Part shown: one piece after another, positions 16,475 to 22,475 of the stretch
Position numbering within the stretch: position 1 is the first letter of the stretch
How the letters are laid out: each line of letters opens with the position of its first letter
Origin: UBA11164 sp002420085
Lineage (GTDB): Bacteria; Pseudomonadota; Gammaproteobacteria; Xanthomonadales; Xanthomonadaceae
NCBI GenBank assembly: GCA_031976395.1
Contig: DALYLJ010000039.1
Location: forward strand, 1-22,475
Direction: 5' to 3'
DNA length: 22,475 nucleotides
Notes under the pieces: generated by a model
Databases searched by the model: none
Told to the model about the DNA's origin: nothing
Seen by the model: only the letters and a program-made list of their open reading frames with translations
Translations under genes and position numbers: made by a program

Positions 16475-16903
16475 TCAGATATCCAGCGCCAGCGGCTGCT
16501 GGGCAGCATGTGGGTGCTCGGAACCTTTGTAGACCTTGAGCTTGCGGTACATCGCGCGACCAAGCGGGGTCTTCGGGAGCATGCCCTTGACGGCGATCTC
16601 GATCGCCCGCTCGGGATGCCGATCCAGCACCTCGGACAGGGTCTCGGTCTTGAGGTTACCGACATAGCCGGTGAACCGGTGATAGAGCTTGTCGCTCAGC
16701 TTCTTGCCGGTGACCGCGATCTTTTCGGCATTGATGACGATCAGGTAGTCGCCGGTGTCGACATGCGGGGTGAATACCGGCTTGTGCTTGCCGCGCAAAC
16801 GGCGGGCAAGCTCCGAGCAGAGCCGACCCAGGGTCTTGCCACTGGCATCGACCACGTACCAATCGCGCTGGACGGTCTCGGCCTTGGCGCTGAAAGTCTT
16901 CAT
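16475..16903 (-). CDS. rplM: 50S ribosomal protein L13
   Basis: A 142-residue L13, the normal bacterial length. Marks include the N-terminal MKTFSAKAETVQRDWYVVDA, GKTLGRLCSELARRLRGKHK at 22-41, DTGDYLIVINAEKI at 49-62, TGKKLSDKLYHRFTGYVG at 65-82 and GMLPKTPLGRAMYRKLKVY at 107-125. AGGGAG lies 7 bases before the ATG. It leads the operon, with a near-consensus promoter and a leader of about 88 bases. Family knowledge from E. coli says L13 represses this operon by binding its leader; the leader here contains a small CAGG/CCTG hairpin, but whether it is the L13 site is inference. Confidence 0.99.
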   Translation of the reverse strand: MKTFSAKAETVQRDWYVVDASGKTLGRLCSELARRLRGKHKPVFTPHVDTGDYLIVINAEKIAVTGKKLSDKLYHRFTGYVGNLKTETLSEVLDRHPERAIEIAVKGMLPKTPLGRAMYRKLKVYKGSEHPHAAQQPLALDI

Positions 16904-16997
16904 GTGTACTCCCTAATACCTGCTCCGGCCTGCCCACCACAGGATGTCTGCCCTGTCGGACGGCCACCGGAGAGGGAACCTGGAAAAAAGAAGCGGA

Positions 16998-17026
16998 ATT
17001 CTAGGCGAAGCCGACCGACTTGGCAA
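16998..17026 (-). promoter_or_regulatory. Sigma-70 promoter of rplM-rpsI
   Basis: On the minus strand TTGCCA (17026-17021) is followed after 17 bases by TAGAAT (17003-16998). Both hexamers match consensus at 5 of 6 positions with ideal spacing. The predicted start, near 16991, gives a leader of about 88 bases before rplM. The -35 hexamer is nearly symmetrical with TTGGCA on the plus strand, so the divergent GlcF-like gene might use the same bases, but no matching plus-strand -10 was found. Confidence 0.78.
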
Positions 17027-17111
17027 GTGCAGGCTGACTGCGGCATCACATCGGCTGGGCTGGACCGGCAACCGACCGGCCGACAGCCACCACTCCGGGG
17101 TAGCATGTGGC

Positions 17112-18263
17112 ATGGCTGTCGCCCCTCGTTCCGCCGCTGCCATTGCCCTGGAATCGCGCCTGACCGCGCTGACCGACCGCTGCGTGCGCTGCGGCCTGTG
17201 CCTGCCACACTGCCCGACCTATCGGCTCGATCGCAGCGAGGCCGAGTCGCCACGCGGGCGGATCGCCCTGGCCCGCGCATTGGCCGATGGCACGCTCGGC
17301 GCGGACCGGGAGGCCGCGCGCCACATCGACCAGTGTCTCGGCTGCCTGCGCTGCCAGTCGGTCTGCCCGGCCGGGGTCGATTACGGCACCCTGCTCGATA
17401 CCACCCGTGCGGTCAATCGTCGGCGGCACGGAACCCGGCTCCGACAGCGTGTGGTCGAGTGGTTGTGTACACGTCCCAGGCTGCTGTCGCTCCTGCTTGG
17501 CGGCTACCGACACTTCTATCGCATGCTGCCCGCGCCACTGCGCCGGCTGCCTCGCCCACCCGCGCTGCCGAAGGCCGAGTCCGATCCGATGACCGACCCG
17601 ACCGCCACGACCGTGCTGTTCGTCGGCTGCCTCGCCCGCCGCTACGAGGCACCCCTGCGTCAGGCTGCGCTGGCTGTGCTGCGCGCGGCCGGGGTGACGG
17701 CGGCCGTACCGGACGGACAGACCTGCTGCGGCGCCCTGCATCGCCACGCCGGTGATCCGGACACCGCCGATGCGCTGGCCGCCACCAATCGAACCGCCTT
17801 GGCCGGCCGAACCCTGGCCCTGACCCTGGCCAGCGGCTGTCATGCTGATGTGGCGAAGGGCCTGGGCTCGAACTGGCACGTGCAAGACCTGCTGGTCTTC
17901 CTCGCTGAACGCGCCGGGTCGATCGCCTGGCGACCGGCGGTCGGCCGGGTCGTCCTGCACCTGCCCTGCACCCAGCGAACCGTTCCGGGCAGTGTTGCCG
18001 CCACGCGCCGTCTGCTGATGGCCCTGCCCGGCATCGACCTGATCGAATTGCCCGACACCGGCTGCTGCGGGGCGGCCGGCAGCCACATGCTGGATTTCCC
18101 GGTGCGCGCCGCCGCCTTCCGGAAACCAATCGTCGAAGCCGTGCAGCGCAGCGGCGCCGACACCCTGCTCAGCGCCAACATTGGTTGCCGGCTGCATCTC
18201 GACGCCAGCACCACCATCACCGTGATGCATCCGATCGAATACCTGGCCCAACACCTGCCATGA
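17112..18263 (+). CDS. GlcF-like iron-sulfur protein (two 4Fe-4S plus two CCG domains)
   Basis: A 383-residue soluble Fe-S protein like the glycolate oxidase Fe-S subunit GlcF. Two 4Fe-4S motifs are present: C24xxC27xxC30xxxC34-P and C75xxC78xxC81xxxC85-P. Two Cys-rich (CCG) domains follow, with TCCGALH at 204-210 and TGCCGAAG at 317-324, plus Cys 173, 243, 286 and 359. These domains usually pass electrons from an FAD subunit towards quinone. No glcD or glcE homologue lies nearby, so the partner and substrate are unknown. Its stop overlaps the coq7 ATG (ATGA at 18260-18263), suggesting coupled translation and perhaps a quinone-related job. The ATG at 17112 begins just before the first cluster; its ribosome binding site is poor, and the frame remains open upstream without domain character. 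Confidence 0.88.
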   Translation: MAVAPRSAAAIALESRLTALTDRCVRCGLCLPHCPTYRLDRSEAESPRGRIALARALADGTLGADREAARHIDQCLGCLRCQSVCPAGVDYGTLLDTTRAVNRRRHGTRLRQRVVEWLCTRPRLLSLLLGGYRHFYRMLPAPLRRLPRPPALPKAESDPMTDPTATTVLFVGCLARRYEAPLRQAALAVLRAAGVTAAVPDGQTCCGALHRHAGDPDTADALAATNRTALAGRTLALTLASGCHADVAKGLGSNWHVQDLLVFLAERAGSIAWRPAVGRVVLHLPCTQRTVPGSVAATRRLLMALPGIDLIELPDTGCCGAAGSHMLDFPVRAAAFRKPIVEAVQRSGADTLLSANIGCRLHLDASTTITVMHPIEYLAQHLP

Positions 18264-18904
18264 CCACCCAACGCAGCTATTCCCGACTCGACCGCGTGCT
18301 GATCGAACTCGATCGCGCCCTGCTGACCACACTCGGCCGACCCTCGGCGTCCCGCCCGAACCCGGCCGGCGACCAGCCGCTGGCGACACTCGACAGCCAG
18401 CAGCAACGCGATGTCGCCGGACTGATGCGGATCAATCATGTCGGCGAGGTGTGCGCCCAGGGCCTGTACTTCGGCCAAGCGGCGGTGGCCCGCGACCCCG
18501 CGACCCGCGACCACCTGTTGGCGGCCGGCCGCGAGGAAACCGACCATCTGGCCTGGTGCAGCGAGCGCCTCGACGAACTGGCCAGCCGTCCGAGCCTGTT
18601 CAACCCGCTGTGGTATCTCGGCGCCTACGGCATCGGCCTAGCCGCCGGTCTGCGCGGCGATGGCTGGAACCTCGGCTTCGTGGTCGAGACCGAACGTCAG
18701 GTCGAGGCACATCTCGACCAGCACCTGCAACGCATTCCCGCCGAGGATGGCCGCAGTCGCGCCATCCTGGCCACCATGAAGGCCGACGAGGCACGCCATG
18801 CCGACAGCGCCCAGGCCGCCGGGGCCCGACCCCTGCCGCAACCGATCCCTCGGCTGATGGCCCTGGCGGCGGCCGTCATGAAGGCGGTCGCCTACCGGCT
18901 CTGA
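18260..18904 (+). CDS. coq7: Demethoxyubiquinone hydroxylase Coq7
   Basis: A 214-residue carboxylate-bridged di-iron enzyme that adds the last ring hydroxyl in ubiquinone synthesis at the membrane surface. The ligand set is visible: Glu 63 in NHVGE, Glu 93 and His 96 in EETDH, a third-helix Glu near 145 in VETERQVE, and Glu 177 and His 180 in DEARH. FNPLWYLGAYGIGLAAGL (114-131) is the hydrophobic substrate/membrane helix. The length fits the proteobacterial form. The ATG overlaps the GlcF-like stop. Its own stop lies inside the 3' end of the convergent membrane-protein gene, with a 13-bp tail-to-tail overlap. Confidence 0.96.
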   Translation: MTTQRSYSRLDRVLIELDRALLTTLGRPSASRPNPAGDQPLATLDSQQQRDVAGLMRINHVGEVCAQGLYFGQAAVARDPATRDHLLAAGREETDHLAWCSERLDELASRPSLFNPLWYLGAYGIGLAAGLRGDGWNLGFVVETERQVEAHLDQHLQRIPAEDGRSRAILATMKADEARHADSAQAAGARPLPQPIPRLMALAAAVMKAVAYRL

Positions 18905-21900
18905 CCCGACCGTTGCTGGTTCGGCACCGGCGCATCGGCCAACTGCCGACCTCGCCAGGCACGGACGAACTCCCGCAGTCCCGGATAACGCCAGCCCGGC
19001 GGAACCGCCCGGCCCGGACCCTGCTCGATCTCGGCAACCGCTTCCGAACCGCCAGTCGCGGCCGCGCCGAGCAGGGCGATCGCCAGCATCGACTCCGAAG
19101 CCGGCGAGGTCGGTCCAAGTTGGGCCAGCGCCACCAGCCCCTCCCGATGCATGGCCGGCGCATCGCGTCGCGCGGCCGCCGCGAACGCCGCGAGCACGGC
19201 CTGCACGGCTGGACCTTGCTGGTCGGCAGCGATCCAGTTCGGATCGAGCCAGGCATCGACCAGATCATCCGGCGGCAACAGACCGATCGAATGGCGGGCC
19301 GCCTCGACCACCGCCTCCAGCCACAATGCCTGCTCCGATTCTGCAACCGGCGCTCGCGACAGCCCGCGCAGGATACGCAGCCATTCCGACAGCGACCGGT
19401 CGCGCGCAGCCAACGCACCGGCCGCATCACCGCTGGTCAGGGCATCGACCACCTGGATCGCCAGATGGTGGCTGCGCGAGGGCGAGCTGTAGGCGATCGG
19501 CGTGATGCCATCGGCACGCCCCGGCAGGTGGCGGCCCTCCAGCAGATCGAGCACCGGCAGGCCGCTGCCGTGCAGGCCGAGCAACAGATCGGCCTGGGCA
19601 TTCGCGAAGCGGGTGCGCGGCGCATTCAGGGCGACCACCGGGTAGTAATCGGAATGCGGCCCGACCCCGGTCATCCGAACCAGGGTGCGCAGCACCTCCG
19701 GACCGGCCAAGCGGCGCAGTTCGATCTCGGCGATGCCGTCGATGCCGATCCGGTGCAACTCCTCGATCAGGCCGGGATGGTGCAGGCGCTTGAAATCGGG
19801 TGCAGGCAGTGGACTGGCCGCCGCCACGAAGATCAGGTCGCTGGAATTGGTGACATAGGCATCGACGAACGGAAACTCGCTCAGCAGGGCGGCAACCATG
19901 GTCGCCAGCAGGCGGTCATCGATCTCGTAGGACTGCAACCACTGCACCAGCACACCGCCCTCGGCGAGATGCTGACGAACGAAACGGTAGAACTCCTGGG
20001 TAAACAGGCCGGCCACGCCGCTGACCCAGGGATTGGACGGCTCGGACACGATCGCGTCGAACTGCCGTCCTCCGGCCGAAAAATAGGTTCGGGCATCGTC
20101 GATGTGGATGGTCGAACGCGGGTCACGGTAGGCACGCACCACCCGGTCGCCGAGCAATGCGGCGGCATCGACCATGGCCCGCTCGATCTCGATCGATTCG
20201 ACCCGCTCCGGCACCGGACTGCCCAGCACCGTGTGCGTACTCAGGCCCGAACCCCAGCCGATCACCGCCACCCGGCGCGGGTTCGGGTGGATCAGCAGCG
20301 GCAGCGAACCGGCCAGGATCATGGTCGCCTCATCGGCGGTCGATTCGGTTGCGACCGATATCGCCAGCGAGGCGTCCGGCTTGCCATTGGTGGCGATGGT
20401 CGCCCATTCACCCTGAGCATAGACCGCCACCGTGGCGGTCTTGCCGTCACGCAGGTACGACACCGTGCCGGCGGCATCCAGCCGGGGATCGCCGGTCCGG
20501 TACACCCCCGACGCCTGCATCAGGGGATCCGGTCGGCCGAACAGCAGGCTATAGCCCGCCACCAAGGCCAGCGCCAGGCCCGCCGCCACCAGGGCAGACG
20601 GACGTCTGACCCGCACGAACCGGCTCAACAGCAACAACCCGAGCAGGACATCGACCACCGCCGCCAGGGTCACCGACAGACGCACGCCGATCGCCGGAAT
20701 CAACACATGCACCGCCAGCATCACCCCGAGGATCGCACCCAGGGTATTGGCCGCATAGATCCGTCCGATCACCCGCTCACCGTGTCCGGCACGCAGCAGG
20801 GCCATGGTGAACAGCGGCAGGGTCATTCCGGCGAAGAAGGCCGCCGGAAACATCACCACCAGGGCGATCACGGCACTGCCAGCCATGAACAGCGTGTAGC
20901 CGGCATCATCGCGCGGCACAACCGACATCAGGGCGGCAACCCAGCCGAAGCTGTTCGCGAACACCGGCAGCGAGGCCAGGGCTGCCAGCCCCATCAGCAC
21001 CTGCGCCCAACCGGCCCAGGCAACCGGATCGGCGATGTCGGCACTGCGCCGTCGGACGTAGCCGCCGCCGAACGCCAGACCGAGGATGAAGGCCGCCAGC
21101 ATCAACTCGAACGAGTGGATGGTCGTCCCGAGCGCCTGGTTGAGCATCCGGACCCAGCCGATCTCATAGACGAACGAGGCGGCGCCACTGATGAAGGTCG
21201 CGCTGAGCAGGACCGTCGCCAGCACCGCCCCACGCCGGTCGCGGCTGGCTGCCGCCGTGACCGGTGCCACTCCGACCGCTGGCGGCGCCATCGGCGCAAT
21301 CGTCGGCAGCGCCCGACTGGCCCACCAGGCCAGGACCGCGACCAGCAGATTGAGGCCGCCCGCGAACGCCACCGTCCCCGGCATGCCCCAGACCGGCATC
21401 AGCAGGAAGGTCGCCAGCAGTGCGCCGGCTGCCGCGCCAATCGAGTTGCTGAAGTACAGCCCGCCCAGAACCCGACCGTCCTGGTCCGGTGCGATCCGCA
21501 GATAGCCGCCCGACATCAGAGGAAAGGTCATTCCGAGCAGCACGCTCTGCGGCAGGATCAGCAGGGCCGCCGTCCCCCACTGCCAGACACGCACCGCCCA
21601 ATCGTCAGCGAGCGCCGGGTAGACCAGCGATTGTGACCACTCGACATGGGCGATGAACACCGGATGGAACACCAGCCCAAGCACCCCGATCACGGCCTCG
21701 ACCACGGCATAGGCCAGGATCAGCCGGCGCCAGCCGTTGCCGTAGCGACTGACCGCCCAGGCGCCGATCGCCATGCCGCCCATGAAGATCGCCAGCACCA
21801 GGGTCTGGGCATAGGCGGCATGACCCAGGGTCAGGCCGAGGTAATGTGACCAGATCGACTGATAGACCAGACCGGCCAGGCCGGACAGCACGAACATACC

Positions 21901-21933
21901 CTGCAGCAGCCGACCCAAGCCATCGCGATTCAT
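18892..21933 (-). CDS. Membrane protein fused to a spermidine-synthase-like domain
   Basis: A 1013-residue inner-membrane protein. Residues 10-466 contain about a dozen hydrophobic helices in two similar halves (FVLSGLAGLVYQSIW at 14-28; FISGAASFVYEIGWVRML at 247-264), the pattern of 'fused MFS/spermidine synthase' proteins. Residues 500-770 form a cytoplasmic-type Rossmann domain: VAVIGWGSGLSTHTVL (555-570), VESIEIERAMVDAA (578-591) and FDAIVSEPSNPWVSG (625-639). True spermidine synthases have GGGDG and a catalytic Asp where this has GWGSG and SEPSNPW, so aminopropyl transfer to putrescine is doubtful. Residues 770-1013 are an unassigned helical tail. The ATG at 21933 has GGAGG 8 bases upstream; the longer frame to 22284 is a GC-rich shadow. 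It is monocistronic and convergent with coq7. The substrate is unknown. Confidence 0.9.
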   Translation of the reverse strand: MNRDGLGRLLQGMFVLSGLAGLVYQSIWSHYLGLTLGHAAYAQTLVLAIFMGGMAIGAWAVSRYGNGWRRLILAYAVVEAVIGVLGLVFHPVFIAHVEWSQSLVYPALADDWAVRVWQWGTAALLILPQSVLLGMTFPLMSGGYLRIAPDQDGRVLGGLYFSNSIGAAAGALLATFLLMPVWGMPGTVAFAGGLNLLVAVLAWWASRALPTIAPMAPPAVGVAPVTAAASRDRRGAVLATVLLSATFISGAASFVYEIGWVRMLNQALGTTIHSFELMLAAFILGLAFGGGYVRRRSADIADPVAWAGWAQVLMGLAALASLPVFANSFGWVAALMSVVPRDDAGYTLFMAGSAVIALVVMFPAAFFAGMTLPLFTMALLRAGHGERVIGRIYAANTLGAILGVMLAVHVLIPAIGVRLSVTLAAVVDVLLGLLLLSRFVRVRRPSALVAAGLALALVAGYSLLFGRPDPLMQASGVYRTGDPRLDAAGTVSYLRDGKTATVAVYAQGEWATIATNGKPDASLAISVATESTADEATMILAGSLPLLIHPNPRRVAVIGWGSGLSTHTVLGSPVPERVESIEIERAMVDAAALLGDRVVRAYRDPRSTIHIDDARTYFSAGGRQFDAIVSEPSNPWVSGVAGLFTQEFYRFVRQHLAEGGVLVQWLQSYEIDDRLLATMVAALLSEFPFVDAYVTNSSDLIFVAAASPLPAPDFKRLHHPGLIEELHRIGIDGIAEIELRRLAGPEVLRTLVRMTGVGPHSDYYPVVALNAPRTRFANAQADLLLGLHGSGLPVLDLLEGRHLPGRADGITPIAYSSPSRSHHLAIQVVDALTSGDAAGALAARDRSLSEWLRILRGLSRAPVAESEQALWLEAVVEAARHSIGLLPPDDLVDAWLDPNWIAADQQGPAVQAVLAAFAAAARRDAPAMHREGLVALAQLGPTSPASESMLAIALLGAAATGGSEAVAEIEQGPGRAVPPGWRYPGLREFVRAWRGRQLADAPVPNQQRSGQSR

Positions 21934-22475
21934 CCGCACGCCTCCGGAAACAGGCCGGCAGCATACGTCAGCCGCGCGGCCCATGGGCAGCCGTCCGACA
22001 CCGGACCTCCATCGGCTGCGACGATGCCGCGCCAGGTCGATGACCGGCGAGCGAGCGCCATGCAGCAACCGACCGGCCTGAGCCTGGCGAGCGAGGCAAC
22101 TCCGTGCGGCAGGGCCACGCGGGGTGGGGCGGTGGCGCGGTGGCGCGGAGTCGGGGGAGCGGTGTCGGCAGACCGGCCCCGCCGCCAAGCGCGGCGAAAA
22201 ACCGACGTTCGGGCAGGATTCTGACGCCGCTGGTCGGAGACCTGCCACAACCCGAGACTGACAAATTTGGTCGGTTGCTGCCATATATCGTCACAAGATG
22301 CGCATTGGCGTCGGTTTGGCCTGCCAGATGCCCGGCAATTTCGTGCGGTACATCGCATCGAAAGCCAATAGTGTGATGAAATGCAACTTTGCAGTCGTTG
22401 GCACGATTGATGCACAATCCTCCACGCACGTGCTCCCACCGCACGGCACCGACGGACCGGCACCCACGTCGTTCG
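21934..22475. other. Right-edge 542-bp region without a convincing gene
   Basis: No open frame here has family character. The part next to the membrane-protein gene is very GC-rich and holds a G-rich plus-strand run (about 22121-22165). From 22250 onward the sequence becomes AT-richer and looks regulatory: it contains CAAATTTG (an 8-base palindrome near 22261), ATATAT, and a sigma-54-type site near the edge. A promoter for the leftward membrane-protein gene should lie here, but no clear -35/-10 pair was found. Confidence 0.55.
22398..22414 (+). promoter_or_regulatory. Candidate sigma-54 promoter pointing off the right edge
   Basis: TTGGCACGATTGATGCA matches the -24/-12 pattern: a TGGCACG block, GG at 22400-22401, exactly 10 bases, then GC at 22412-22413 within TGCA. 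Compared with TGGCACG-N4-TTGCA, only the first base of the -12 block differs. The predicted start is near 22425. The gene it would drive is outside the window. Confidence 0.6.

Noticed and set aside
18451..21636. 1061-codon plus-strand open frame opposite the membrane fusion gene
   Set aside because: Its product is dominated by Arg, His, Gln and Gly without hydrophobic or domain structure, which is typical of the antisense frame of a GC-rich gene. The minus-strand gene has clear motifs and a good ribosome binding site.
22317..22333. A second GG-N10-GC pattern (TTTGGC...TGCCC)
   Set aside because: It has the spacing but lacks the TGGCACG and TGCA context; such spacing occurs often by chance in GC-rich DNA.

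Overview
The window looks like chromosomal DNA of a high-GC gammaproteobacterium, most likely of the Xanthomonadales (Lysobacterales). This rests on remembered family-level gene content and not on a search: a bacterial cystathionine beta-synthase next to a cystathionine gamma-synthase/lyase, a maiA-FAH pair, rplM-rpsI beside a GlcF-like gene and coq7, a DUF4398 lipoprotein coupled to an OmpA-domain protein, and a pilU gene.

Layout, left to right. (1) Bases 1-193 hold the last 40 codons of an unidentified plus-strand gene and a strong Rho-independent terminator. (2) Bases 577-9989 form a long minus-strand block, read right to left: cystathionine beta-synthase, cystathionine gamma-synthase/lyase, a 1305-residue sulfotransferase/coiled-coil/GT4/GT2 fusion 6 bp behind it, a GMC-family FAD oxidoreductase, and an overlapping gene for a Tat-signal protein with two copies of a WGPRS-type beta domain. 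The last two genes and the bases around them are clearly poorer in GC than the rest, which suggests later acquisition. (3) Bases 10392-12323 hold a DUF465/YdcH small protein and the DUF4398 lipoprotein/OmpA pair, all minus strand. (4) pilU is divergent from that pair on the plus strand and convergent with the tyrosine-catabolism pair maiA/FAH hydrolase (minus). (5) Bases 15502-15961 are a junction with an IS30-family transposase remnant, unusual hairpins and a tRNA-Gln(CUG). (6) rplM-rpsI (minus) have a near-consensus sigma-70 promoter. (7) A GlcF-like Fe-S protein and coq7 overlap by ATGA on the plus strand. (8) A 1013-residue membrane protein fused to a spermidine-synthase-like domain (minus) ends inside coq7. 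(9) The last 540 bases hold no convincing gene but carry a good candidate sigma-54 promoter pointing out of the right edge.

Functional themes are sulfur amino-acid metabolism with a surface-glycan/sulfation enzyme in the same transcript, envelope and pilus functions, tyrosine breakdown, ribosomal proteins and ubiquinone synthesis. The least ordinary items are the multi-domain sulfotransferase/glycosyltransferase with a perfect 159-bp in-frame tandem duplication, and the GMC oxidoreductase with its Tat-signal partner, which may be an undescribed exported dehydrogenase. I see no CRISPR array, phage module, toxin-antitoxin pair or recognisable defence system.
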